DNA of 64,000 nt from Pollutibacter sp044353505. GTDB taxonomy: Bacteria > Bacteroidota > Bacteroidia > Chitinophagales > Chitinophagaceae. The notes below the pieces were generated by a model, which was given only the letters and a program-made list of their open reading frames with translations, made no database searches and had not been told where the DNA came from. The stretch's first letter is position 1. Every line of letters begins with the position of its first letter. The position numbers and the translations under genes are program-made. The stretch is taken from assembly GCA_044353505.1 (NCBI GenBank), contig JBILBU010000001.1:1-64000 (forward strand). Direction: 5' to 3'. Of the stretch, positions 1 to 8,209 are shown in pieces.

Positions 1-556
1 CAAGAAAATATTGAATCAACGCACGCTGTAACTTTGCTCCTCGCCCCTTGTACAAAGGAAAACCACTTCCAGTTATTTTTACACCAGTCTGAAAATCGAC
101 CAAATCGTAGGTTGTAATAAGATCCCAGTGCGGAACAGCACCGTCATAGAGCAATGGAGTCTCGGCAGATTGCCTTACCACCTGATTGTCTTCTGCACCA
201 ATACCTGCTGGTACAATTTCATTAGGGATATTTGGAAGACGAACGAGCAGCTTGCTCAGCAGTTCTTCGGTTTCTGCCAATTGAGCAGCAAAACCATCAA
301 TTGCTTCTTTCAATTCAGCTACCTGATTCTTACTGGCCTCGGCCTCCTCTTTGTGGCCTTGGGCAATTAATACCCCAATGGCCTTAGATGCTGCATTACG
401 TTTCGCAAGAAGATCATCAGACTGGACCTGTAATTTTTTACGAAGGTCATCAGCGTCCAGCACCCGATCTACAAGATCAAGCTCTTTAAAGTTTTTCTTT
501 TTCAAGCCTGATAGTACGTTTTCCTTTTGGCTGCGAATGAATCCTAACTGAAGCAT
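1..556 (-). CDS. serS: Seryl-tRNA synthetase, N-terminal part (cut by window edge)
   Basis: Charges tRNA-Ser with serine in the cytoplasm. About 185 residues are visible, beginning MLQLGFIRSQKENVLSGL. This matches the SerRS N-terminal domain: a short globular start, then a charged, Ala/Glu/Lys-rich stretch at roughly residues 30-105 that forms the long antiparallel coiled-coil arm contacting the tRNA long variable arm. The class II catalytic core (motifs 1-3) lies beyond the left edge; the family is usually about 420 residues. The ATG is the only sensible start, because the family begins with this motif. The gene diverges from the small operon starting at 638. Confidence 0.93.
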   Translation of the reverse strand, partial: MLQLGFIRSQKENVLSGLKKKNFKELDLVDRVLDADDLRKKLQVQSDDLLAKRNAASKAIGVLIAQGHKEEAEASKNQVAELKEAIDGFAAQLAETEELLSKLLVRLPNIPNEIVPAGIGAEDNQVVRQSAETPLLYDGAVPHWDLITTYDLVDFQTGVKITGSGFPLYKGRGAKLQRALIQYFL

Positions 557-625
557 TATATCCCTTTTTTTGCGAAGATAAGCAATCAACCAAGAAGCCC
601 GCACCGGTTGCATTGTAATCTTGAT

Positions 626-633
626 TAGCTTTG
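626..633 (+). promoter_or_regulatory. -7 promoter element TAnnTTTG, leaderless position
   Basis: TAGCTTTG is a perfect match to the Bacteroidota -7 consensus. Only four bases separate it from the ATG at 638, so transcription should begin at or next to the start codon. No convincing -33 TTG was seen at the usual spacing. Confidence 0.55.
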
Positions 634-637
634 TAGC

Positions 638-985
638 ATGATGACATCAGATGATCTGCAGGCCAGGTGGTGGAAATTGGAGGAAAAACTCATGGGCAGG
701 TTTGATAAAAAGCCTGACATGGAAGCAATCTTGTTTCTCATCGGGATTCAGGAAGTGGGTGGAACTGGCCACAGTTTTACCAAAGAGCAAAAACAAGACC
801 TCATGCATGTGGCCGTCTGTACCTTGCTTTCCCCTGGGGGATATTATGAACACGAAGGATGGGATGAAGATGGATGGCCCCACTTCAAGCAAATAAAGGA
901 ATTGCCAGTGATGCACATGATAGAGCAGGAAAATTTCATGAAAGACCATGTGCTCTTTTACTTTGCCGAACACAAATTTCTATGA
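638..985 (+). CDS. Conserved hypothetical protein, 115 aa
   Basis: Function not recognised. It is a small soluble protein without signal peptide or membrane segment, rich in Trp, His and acidic residues (for example EHEGWDEDGWPHF near residues 77-89), and resembles short uncharacterised Bacteroidota proteins. Two ATGs occur in tandem (638 and 641); either may be used. Its stop overlaps the next start as ATGA at 982-985, so the following cyclophilin is probably translationally coupled to it. A promoter element lies directly upstream. Confidence 0.75.
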   Translation: MMTSDDLQARWWKLEEKLMGRFDKKPDMEAILFLIGIQEVGGTGHSFTKEQKQDLMHVAVCTLLSPGGYYEHEGWDEDGWPHFKQIKELPVMHMIEQENFMKDHVLFYFAEHKFL

Positions 986-1689
986 ATAGATACAAATGCT
1001 CATGCATTGCCTTGCTCTCACTGTTAACCATTCAGTTTACTGCGATTGCACAGCCTACAGGTAAAGTGAAAAAATCAGATTTAAAGAAGGATGTATTGAT
1101 CCAAACCGATTCAGGAAACATCGTTATTAGATTAAGTGACGCTACCCCAATGCACCGAGATAATTTCATCAAGTTGGTCCGCTCAGGTTTTTACAAGGGT
1201 ATCGGCTTTCATCGGGTAATTGCAGGATTCATGATTCAAGCGGGAGATGAGAAGAGCAGACAAGATCCAGACAGCACCAAGTTTTTAAAGCCCTATACCC
1301 TACCTGCAGAATTCACTACTTTACTTTTCCATAAAAAAGGAATGCTAGCAGCGGCCAGAATGGGAGACAATGTGAACCCCAATAAGGAAAGTAGCGGAAC
1401 ACAGTTCTATATAGTACAAGGAAAGAAATTCACAGATGCCTCCCTCGATTCTGTAGAAACCTTTAGGATGAATGGAAGAATAATACCTATGGAGCAGCGT
1501 ATGGTGTACAAAAACCTGGGAGGTACACCACACCTCGACCAGAACTATACCATCTTTGGCGAATTGGTCAGCGGTATTGAGGTAGTTGATAAGATTGCAG
1601 CTACAAAAACAACTGGAATGGAAGCTGCCGACAAACCTATTCAAGACATTAGGATTCGCGAAACAAAAATGGTGAGACGAAAAAACTAA
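982..1689 (+). CDS. Exported cyclophilin-type peptidyl-prolyl isomerase
   Basis: Catalyses cis-trans isomerisation of Xaa-Pro bonds, here probably in the periplasm. The start at 982 gives 235 residues and a clean signal peptide (MNRYKCSCIALLSLLTIQF, cut after AIAQ). Cyclophilin signatures follow: FYKGIGFHRVI with the catalytic Arg, the IQAGD stretch, ESSGTQFYIV and DQNYTIFGEL. An upstream in-frame start would destroy the signal peptide and lies inside the preceding gene, so it was rejected. It is coupled to the 115-residue gene by an ATGA overlap. No lipobox is present; the Cys residues lie within the hydrophobic core of the signal peptide. Confidence 0.9.
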   Translation: MNRYKCSCIALLSLLTIQFTAIAQPTGKVKKSDLKKDVLIQTDSGNIVIRLSDATPMHRDNFIKLVRSGFYKGIGFHRVIAGFMIQAGDEKSRQDPDSTKFLKPYTLPAEFTTLLFHKKGMLAAARMGDNVNPNKESSGTQFYIVQGKKFTDASLDSVETFRMNGRIIPMEQRMVYKNLGGTPHLDQNYTIFGELVSGIEVVDKIAATKTTGMEAADKPIQDIRIRETKMVRRKN

Positions 1690-1777
1690 CCCTACCCATA
1701 ATCAGTAAATTCCCCCAGTCGAAAGAAATCTTCGATAGAAAAAGTAAAAAGCAGTAAACTTGTAAAAAATATCACAA

Positions 1778-2158
1778 ATGAATTTCCCAGAAAACTTGCG
1801 CTATACCAAAGAACACGAATGGATTTCTATTGAAGGCAATGTTGCCACCATTGGCATCACTGAATTTGCACAAGGTGAATTGGGAGATATCATTTATGTT
1901 GACATTGAATCTCTTGGAAAGGAGCTAGCAGCAAATGCTGTTTTTGGCACCGTTGAAGCAGTAAAGACAGTAAGTGATTTGTTTCTTCCCATTGCTGGAA
2001 CCCCTACAGAAAAAAACGCACTACTTGAAAGCCAGCCTGAGCTTGTTAACCAAGATCCTTATGGAGATGGCTGGATGGTCAAAATGACCATCAGCAATCC
2101 ATCAGACATTGAGAGCCTTCTTGATGTAGCTTCTTACAAAGCACTCATTGGCGCTTAG
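1778..2158 (+). CDS. gcvH: Glycine cleavage system H protein
   Basis: Shuttles the methylamine intermediate of glycine between the P, T and L proteins of the glycine cleavage complex on a lipoyl arm. The 126 residues are full length for the family. The lipoylation site is Lys63 in VEAVKTVSDL, and the N-terminus LRYTKEHEWI is diagnostic. TAAACTTG at 1755-1762, one base off the -7 consensus, could be its own promoter. GcvP, GcvT and Lpd are not in this window. The stop is followed after one base by the start of the VanZ-like gene. Confidence 0.96.
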   Translation: MNFPENLRYTKEHEWISIEGNVATIGITEFAQGELGDIIYVDIESLGKELAANAVFGTVEAVKTVSDLFLPIAGTPTEKNALLESQPELVNQDPYGDGWMVKMTISNPSDIESLLDVASYKALIGA

Positions 2159-2159
2159 C

Positions 2160-2558
2160 ATGATAAGAAGGCTTCTGGAAAGCATCTGGCCAGCAATAGG
2201 CTGGACCCTCGCAATTTTTTTCATGCTCAGCATGGACACCCATGATATAATTACTGCTCCCTACTTCTTCGTTAAGTTGCAGATTGACAAATTGATCCAT
2301 TTTGTACTCTTTGGGGCATACTCAGTTTTATGGGGTAGCTATATATCAGCTAACACATCCATCAAATTAAAACCACTACTAATATTCCTAATTCTATCAG
2401 GATCCATGTATGGCTTGGGAATGGAGTTCTACCAAAAACTTTTTACCAACAGGATGTTTTCCATATGGGATGCTGTTGCTGATGCAGTTGGTGCAGTGGC
2501 TGGTGCAGCAGTGATAAAAAAAAGCCCCTATGGAAATAGGGGCCGTAACCAAAACTAA
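2160..2558 (+). CDS. VanZ-like membrane protein
   Basis: Small integral membrane protein of 132 residues with about four hydrophobic segments. It has the VanZ-family pattern: a DKLIHFVLFGAYSVLW segment, then a conserved MEFYQKLFTNRMFSIWDAVADAVGA region in which Glu, Arg and Asp are typical. The founding VanZ confers low-level teicoplanin resistance, but most chromosomal relatives have no known role. The ATG at 2160 begins one base after the gcvH stop; a TTG four codons upstream overlaps gcvH and was not preferred. The last codons carry a hairpin that reads as a terminator for the opposite strand. Confidence 0.85.
   Translation: MIRRLLESIWPAIGWTLAIFFMLSMDTHDIITAPYFFVKLQIDKLIHFVLFGAYSVLWGSYISANTSIKLKPLLIFLILSGSMYGLGMEFYQKLFTNRMFSIWDAVADAVGAVAGAAVIKKSPYGNRGRNQN
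2516..2543 (-). terminator. Intrinsic terminator for prfA, inside the 3' end of the VanZ-like gene
   Basis: On the minus strand GCCCCTAT, loop TTCC, ATAGGGGC forms a perfect 8-bp stem and is followed by eight T. It lies about 220 bases past the prfA stop and within the coding sequence of the convergent gene. On the plus strand no T-tract follows. Confidence 0.7.
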
Positions 2559-2683
2559 CTGCTTATGAGAAAACAAATTTTATATTAGATGTTGTTGGGA
2601 GCTATTTTCCATTGTTTCTAGTTGTTAAATATTTCAAAATATACTCAACCACCAATTGCTGGATACACCTCAAGGTATAGACG

Positions 2684-2706
2684 AAAAACAAACGTCGGAG
2701 TTTGTT
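2684..2706 (-). terminator. Weak hairpin downstream of prfA
   Basis: AACAAAC, loop TCCGAC, GTTTGTT gives a 7-bp stem on the minus strand that continues into a short T-run. It is about 60 bases past the prfA stop. It is weaker than the hairpin at 2516-2543 and may be a first, leaky terminator. Confidence 0.35.
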
Positions 2707-2764
2707 AAAGCCTATATAAATTGGAAAACTATTTTTTTACAACAAAAGCATCTGACAAGAATAC

Positions 2765-3823
2765 TTACTGCGTGAGCTTACTGGCATTTTCAGCAAACTG
2801 AAGTGCTTCAATCAGTTCACCGATGTTCCCATTTAGAACATCTTGGAGATTATATAAGGTCATGCCAATGCGGTGGTCAGTAACTCGGCCTTGAGGATAA
2901 TTATAGGTTCTGATTTTAGCGGAACGATCTCCAGTACTAACTATGCTTTTTCTATGTCTGGAGATCTCATCCTCTTGTTTTCTTACCTGCTCTTCATAGA
3001 GTCTGGTTCTCAACATTTGCATGGCTTTCTCTCTGTTTCCCAGCTGCGTTCTTTCGGTCTGGCAGATCACCACAGTTCCAGTTGCAATGTGGGTTAGCAT
3101 CACTTTGGTTTCAACCTTATTTACATTCTGCCCACCTGCACCTCCACTTCGTGAAGTTTCCATTTTTACATCACTATCTCTAATGTCAACATCAACTTCC
3201 TCTGCCTCGGGCATCACAGCAACCGTAGCGGCGCTTGTGTGAACCCTTCCACTTGCTTCCGTATTAGGAACACGCTGAACCCTATGCACACCACTTTCAA
3301 ACTTCAATGTTCCATAAACCTCGTCACCAATTACTTCTAATTGTACTTCTTTATAGCCCCCCATCGTGCCCTCACTGTCAGAAAGTATGGCGGTCTTCCA
3401 TCCCTTACCTTCACAGTATCGGATATACATGCGAAGAAGATCTCCTGCAAACAAGGATGCTTCATCTCCACCAGTTCCAGCACGAATCTCAAGAATGGCA
3501 TTCTTGTCATCCTGAGGATCCTTAGGTATAAGCATATTCCTGACCTGCCTCTCAATTGCATCTTTTTGCTGCTCCAACTGGCTGGTTTCTGCCTTGGCCA
3601 ATTCACGCAACTCATCATCATCTCCCATCAATGCCTCACGATTGAAGTCGATGTCAGACAGTAAGGTTTTATACTCTTTATACACCAATACAATCTTTTC
3701 AAGGCTACGATACTCCTTGGAAAGCTGACTAAACCGCTTATTATCGTTCACGATAGCGGGATTCGTGAGGGCTACCCCGATATCATCAAATTTGGCCTTT
3801 ATTGCTTCTAATTTGTCTAACAT
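2765..3823 (-). CDS. prfA: Peptide chain release factor 1
   Basis: Recognises UAA and UAG in the ribosomal A site and triggers peptide release. The start MLDKLEAIKAKFDD gives 352 residues, normal for RF1. An earlier in-frame start adds 16 residues with no family support. The stop-codon reading PxT motif is PNT at residues 186-188, which separates it from RF2 (SPF). The catalytic GGQ is at 230-232 within SGGAGGQNVNKVET; its Gln is the usual PrmC methylation site. A perfect -7 element lies upstream, and two hairpins follow the gene. No prmC is adjacent. Confidence 0.97.
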   Translation of the reverse strand: MLDKLEAIKAKFDDIGVALTNPAIVNDNKRFSQLSKEYRSLEKIVLVYKEYKTLLSDIDFNREALMGDDDELRELAKAETSQLEQQKDAIERQVRNMLIPKDPQDDKNAILEIRAGTGGDEASLFAGDLLRMYIRYCEGKGWKTAILSDSEGTMGGYKEVQLEVIGDEVYGTLKFESGVHRVQRVPNTEASGRVHTSAATVAVMPEAEEVDVDIRDSDVKMETSRSGGAGGQNVNKVETKVMLTHIATGTVVICQTERTQLGNREKAMQMLRTRLYEEQVRKQEDEISRHRKSIVSTGDRSAKIRTYNYPQGRVTDHRIGMTLYNLQDVLNGNIGELIEALQFAENASKLTQ

Positions 3824-3868
3824 AATATTAACAGTAAACTGTCCCCAATTAATCTTTAATTTCGCATG

Positions 3869-3876
3869 CAAAGTTA
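3869..3876 (-). promoter_or_regulatory. -7 promoter element of prfA
   Basis: TAACTTTG on the minus strand is a perfect TAnnTTTG, about 45 bases before the prfA ATG. A near match on the plus strand, TAATTTCG at about 3857, may serve the divergent amidohydrolase, so the two promoters would overlap. Confidence 0.5.
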
Positions 3877-3890
3877 CTTCTTTTAAAGAG

Positions 3891-5075
3891 ATGAATTACC
3901 GTAAGTTTCAAGCTGATAAGATCTTCAATGGGTATGAGTTCCTCGACCCGAGTCATGTGTTGGTGACCGACGAATCTGGAAAGATCGTTGACCTTGTTGC
4001 TGCCATGGATGCTGGCGAAGAGATTGAAAGACTGAAAGGCACACTTACCCCAGGCTTAATCAATGCGCACTGCCACTTAGAACTGAGTCACCTTAAGGAT
4101 GTCATCCCCCCTCATACTGGATTAATTCCCTTCCTCCTTGATGTTGTTGGAAAACGAGATTTCCCTATGGAAATCATTTTGGACAAGATTGAGCAGGCCG
4201 AACAGGAAATGTATGCAGGAGGAATTGTTGCTGTGGGCGATATTGGGAATACGGCCAATACGCTCAACACAAAACTGAAAAGCAAAATCAGCTGGAATAA
4301 TTTTGTTGAGGTACTTAGCTTCAGTGATGAGATGTCAGACGCAAGGATGCTTGAATACGGCAATGTCCTGAGGCAGTTCGATGAATCAGCAATGAGCCAT
4401 GAATTTAAAAAAGACAAGTTCAAATCAGCATTGGTTCCCCATGCCCCCTATACCATCAGCAACCATACATTCAAAAAAATCAATGAATTGACTGCTGGGG
4501 CTGTCATTTCCATGCACAACCAAGAGAATCCGGCAGAAGATGAACTTTACAGAAGCGGAACGGGAGACTATCTCGCATTTTTGAAAATATTCGGATTTGA
4601 TAAAAGTCCTTTCCCCATCACAGCTTTATCCGCTCTTCGTTCATGCTTGCCACACTTCAACAAGGGACAAAGGATGTTGTTGGTTCACAACACATTCATC
4701 CCTGAAGAAGACATCAGCTTTGCAATTAATTATGCGAAAGAACATCTTGCTGGAATCCATTTTTGCATTTGTGCAAATGCCAATCTCTATATTGAAAATA
4801 AAATGCCTCCGATAGAAATGCTCATGCAACATGGGGCTGAACTGGTGATCGGAACCGATAGCTATAGCAGCAATTGGCAACTCAGCATTGCTGCCGAAAT
4901 GAGAACCATAAGAAAAAAACTCCCAGAAATACCAATGCAAACAGTCTTGCAATGGGCAACAATAAATGGTGCGAAAGCACTAGACAGGGCAGATGAATTG
5001 GGAAGTTTTGAAAAAGGAAAAATACCAGGATTGGTATTGCTTGACCAGGAACTCAATGCAAAAAGAATTCTTTAA
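3891..5075 (+). CDS. Amidohydrolase-family metal-dependent hydrolase
   Basis: Member of the amidohydrolase superfamily (cytosine deaminase / SAH deaminase / chlorohydrolase branch), 394 residues. Visible metal and catalytic residues: HxH at His60 and His62 (INAHCHLELSH), His184 (VPHAPYT), His209 with Glu212 (SMHNQE), and Asp323 (GTDSYSSN). This set suggests a mononuclear hydrolase that deaminates or dechlorinates a small heterocycle or nucleoside. The substrate cannot be read from sequence; a role in menaquinone (futalosine) synthesis is only one possibility. The ATG at 3891 was chosen over an upstream in-frame start that would overlap the prfA start region. The stop directly abuts the recO stop. 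Confidence 0.85.
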   Translation: MNYRKFQADKIFNGYEFLDPSHVLVTDESGKIVDLVAAMDAGEEIERLKGTLTPGLINAHCHLELSHLKDVIPPHTGLIPFLLDVVGKRDFPMEIILDKIEQAEQEMYAGGIVAVGDIGNTANTLNTKLKSKISWNNFVEVLSFSDEMSDARMLEYGNVLRQFDESAMSHEFKKDKFKSALVPHAPYTISNHTFKKINELTAGAVISMHNQENPAEDELYRSGTGDYLAFLKIFGFDKSPFPITALSALRSCLPHFNKGQRMLLVHNTFIPEEDISFAINYAKEHLAGIHFCICANANLYIENKMPPIEMLMQHGAELVIGTDSYSSNWQLSIAAEMRTIRKKLPEIPMQTVLQWATINGAKALDRADELGSFEKGKIPGLVLLDQELNAKRIL

Positions 5076-5816
5076 TTAATCCTCCAACAAAGTCCTGATC
5101 ACAGGTAGCGATCGCAATGGCCCAAAGGGATTGATATGTAAACTGTAATAATCAATACAGGCATCAAGCAATTCACTTCGAACCTGCCGATTTAACCGCA
5201 CTTGATCCAGCTCTTCTATTTGCATCACCCTGAGCAACTGAGCAACATGTCCACTATAAGGTTGCGCAAGAACCATTTGGTGCATGGGAACTGCGGAAAT
5301 AAATTGCCCCTCCCTGAGATCCAGAATACACAGCTCATCAGAATAATTATCCATCATCCTGAATCCAAAAAAATGCGAAAGGTGCAACATGAAAAACAGT
5401 GGAATATTTGCCGTCTGATAAGGAGTTGCATCATCCAATCCTTTCATGACATCTTCAATGAAGTAAAATAGCTCAGGTTGTGGATCAGGCTGCTTAAGTG
5501 CTTTTTGCAATACCTCTATTAAAAAAAGCATCACCGAGTTTTTGGTGACATTCCCAAACAAAGAGGAATAATGAATGTACTGCTTACATTCTTTGATCCG
5601 CTGCAGGGTGTTTTTTTGATTCTGATAAACAACCATATCAAGCATATTGCCAACCTGCATTTGTGATGCAGAAAATCCGGAGGATCTTTTTGATGTGCGT
5701 ACACCATTGACAATATATTGCTGGAGGCCAAACAATTCAGTGAATATGGAAAGAATCAAAGAAGTTTCTCCATAGTTGACTGAACGAATAATGATCCCTT
5801 TGGTGTTGTGAAGCAA
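5076..5816 (-). CDS. recO: DNA repair protein RecO
   Basis: Recombination mediator that works with RecR and RecF to load RecA on SSB-coated DNA. The 246 residues show the N-terminal OB-fold start (GIIIRSVNYGETSLILSIFTE) and the helical C-terminal domain ending ...PVIRTLLED. The four-Cys zinc finger of some RecO proteins is absent. It lies ten bases downstream of porZ and is probably cotranscribed with it. Its stop codon is immediately next to the stop of the convergent amidohydrolase. Confidence 0.93.
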   Translation of the reverse strand: MLHNTKGIIIRSVNYGETSLILSIFTELFGLQQYIVNGVRTSKRSSGFSASQMQVGNMLDMVVYQNQKNTLQRIKECKQYIHYSSLFGNVTKNSVMLFLIEVLQKALKQPDPQPELFYFIEDVMKGLDDATPYQTANIPLFFMLHLSHFFGFRMMDNYSDELCILDLREGQFISAVPMHQMVLAQPYSGHVAQLLRVMQIEELDQVRLNRQVRSELLDACIDYYSLHINPFGPLRSLPVIRTLLED

Positions 5817-5826
5817 TAGATTGGGT

Positions 5827-8115
5827 TTACTTTATAAAAAATATTTTTGCTGCTACTCGCTGTGTGTTGAACTCATCGGAAATATACACCAGATAAACTC
5901 CACTGCTTACCCGTTCTCCCTTATAAGTTTTGCCATTCCATATCGCCTGACCTCCTACCGACCTGGTCTGATGAACCAGCCTGCCATCGAGTTCAGTAAT
6001 TCGAACCCATGCATTTACAGGAAGATCGCGAATGGCAATGGTTCCGGCAAAGCCTGGTGGAACAGGATTTGGGAACACCATGGGCTTGGCTTTCTCAGTG
6101 ACTGGCTCAGTTGCTGTACTTCGATATGAACAGATCCCATGTTGAGTAAAGAAGAATACTTCTCCAGTTTTTTTATGCACAACAACAGAATGCACGATAT
6201 TGCTGAGCAATGGACTATTCAGTTCATTAAAGGCCGCTATAGTCTTTTGCCCATCATTGCTTACAAGCCAGACTCCATTGTTTGTTGCAATCCATTTTCG
6301 ATCGGCACCGTCCACCTCAATATCATTTACAGATTCGTTTGCAAAAAGGGGACCAGCAAAGTTTCCCTGTTGCACAATCGGAATTGTTGCTTCACAAAGA
6401 GCCGAGTTAAAAATTTCTTCGCCGCATTGAATAATCCCTATTCCCTTATCTGTTCCCACCCACACAAAGCCGTTTCGATCAGAGGCAATAGACAATACCT
6501 TGGAGGAAGGTAGATTGCCATTTCCTGAACCAACCCTAAAAAATCTCCAACGGTCATCATTGGCTTGGTCTATGGTTCGGTTATCATCCAAACAAAAAAC
6601 CCCATTATTCCGTGGAGAGAGTATCCATTTGCGATTAAGATCATCAACAACAATTGATGAAACTGCGTTTTCATTATGTTGGAAAGGGATGGTAAACTTA
6701 TTCCATTTCCCTTCCTTGGTTTTTGCCAATATATTACTTTCAGCACCATAGTTTGAGACCCACAAATTCATCTCCTGGTCAATAACAAGTCCACTCACCC
6801 GATATGAAGTAGGATCAGCCAATGCTGGAGAGATAGGCGATTGTTGCTTATTCACGATTACTTGACCATCTTTTTTTATCTCCACCAATCCTCCCCCAAA
6901 TGACGCGGCATAGATTGATTCGGTTGATGGGTCTACAGCCAATGATATAATATCACCAATACTATCTAAGATGGGATATCCGCCCGCATTATAATTAGTC
7001 CAGGTATTGCCATCAAAATTATAGATACCATTAGGATTATTGGTTGGTCTCCAGGTATTATCGACCCCGCCAGCTGCTGCCAAAATATGATCATTGAAAT
7101 ATATGCCATCTCCAACGGCAACTCCATGCGGGGCATTGGGAACTACCCGTTCATCAACATTTCCATTTACCCTAAGCAACCCGTTGGTGCCGTCGCCAAC
7201 CCAGAGTTGACCATCCAAGTAAATACATGCATTCGGATATGCCATTGAGGGTGTTTGAATTAGCACGGAACTGCTATCATCAATATTTAATTGAAGAACA
7301 CTCCCAACACCTTGAGCAGCTCGACAAACATACAATGAGTTACCAGCAATAGATATACCACTAATGGGAAGCTGCGAGGCATGAAGCAGGCTCCACACAT
7401 TATTTTGGCGCATAAAAAGAGAGTCGTTCTTTTTAATCACGAGCCTATCACCCCAAACATATACACCATTGCATTCACCTTGAGGTGAAATTGAAACGGA
7501 CGCAGCAGACCAAGATCTAAAGTCATGCAATAGATCAGATTTGAAAAAAGCTTTTTTTAACCCCTCTGCTGTGGCAGCGTAAATTGAATCGCCAAGTTGA
7601 GCCAATCCACTTACTTTAAGCGCATTCCCATTTGCACCAAGACGGTAGGTATCGCGGATTTCATTTCGATCAGCATTGATTACAATAATGCCGAGTCCGG
7701 ATGACAAATAAATATTCTTATCAATCCAAAGGATATTGAAGACTGTCTTATCATCTTGTGTAGAACTGAGCAACAGATCCGGGATATTGATGGTTCTATC
7801 GCCATCAACAAGATCAATTTTTGAATTTTGGTATACAAGAATTTTCTTGGAAGAGGATGGATCTATCCCCATGAGTTTGAGCCTCACCTCAGAGAGTCCT
7901 TTTGAGCGGGTCATCTGGTTAAATTCTCTCTTGGATGGGTCAAAAGTAAAATAGCCAAATTCGGTGGGGGCCACTAACAATTGGTGATCAACAGCCAGGC
8001 CAATCAAGTTTCGCATTGGGAGATGATCCCTCCACTGTCCGATTGCGGGAATAGATTGCGCCCAGGAAAGTTTGATAAATAGACAATAAAAACAAACAAG
8101 CGCAATTCTAGACAT
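5827..8115 (-). CDS. porZ: PorZ-like two-propeller T9SS protein
   Basis: Exported protein of 762 residues with a signal peptide (SRIALVCFYCLFIKLSWAQ). It starts with the PorZ-type N-terminus IGQWRDHLPMRNLIGLAV, continues through two long beta-propeller-like repeat regions (GVAVGDGIYFND, SNGLLRVNG-like and VWVGTDKGIGII-like blades), and ends in a T9SS type A sorting domain (about residues 680-762, VFPNPV...GVYLVYISD). In Porphyromonas gingivalis PorZ belongs to the cell-surface attachment complex that handles type 9 cargo. Its next gene is recO. A generic two-component-type propeller protein is the alternative, but the N-terminus favours PorZ. Confidence 0.8.
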   Translation of the reverse strand: MSRIALVCFYCLFIKLSWAQSIPAIGQWRDHLPMRNLIGLAVDHQLLVAPTEFGYFTFDPSKREFNQMTRSKGLSEVRLKLMGIDPSSSKKILVYQNSKIDLVDGDRTINIPDLLLSSTQDDKTVFNILWIDKNIYLSSGLGIIVINADRNEIRDTYRLGANGNALKVSGLAQLGDSIYAATAEGLKKAFFKSDLLHDFRSWSAASVSISPQGECNGVYVWGDRLVIKKNDSLFMRQNNVWSLLHASQLPISGISIAGNSLYVCRAAQGVGSVLQLNIDDSSSVLIQTPSMAYPNACIYLDGQLWVGDGTNGLLRVNGNVDERVVPNAPHGVAVGDGIYFNDHILAAAGGVDNTWRPTNNPNGIYNFDGNTWTNYNAGGYPILDSIGDIISLAVDPSTESIYAASFGGGLVEIKKDGQVIVNKQQSPISPALADPTSYRVSGLVIDQEMNLWVSNYGAESNILAKTKEGKWNKFTIPFQHNENAVSSIVVDDLNRKWILSPRNNGVFCLDDNRTIDQANDDRWRFFRVGSGNGNLPSSKVLSIASDRNGFVWVGTDKGIGIIQCGEEIFNSALCEATIPIVQQGNFAGPLFANESVNDIEVDGADRKWIATNNGVWLVSNDGQKTIAAFNELNSPLLSNIVHSVVVHKKTGEVFFFTQHGICSYRSTATEPVTEKAKPMVFPNPVPPGFAGTIAIRDLPVNAWVRITELDGRLVHQTRSVGGQAIWNGKTYKGERVSSGVYLVYISDEFNTQRVAAKIFFIK

Positions 8116-8209
8116 GGTATAAAATTAACGAATTAGCAGATGCCCACGGGGCAGAAGAAAAAGATTCGATTTCAGCGACAGAAAATCCTTTCCTTTGTAA
8201 AAAAAAGCT

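Noticed and set aside
8189..8197. TTCCTTTG twelve bases before the RND exporter ATG as a promoter.
   Set aside because: It misses the invariant A of TAnnTTTG; left out of the promoter list, though it could function.
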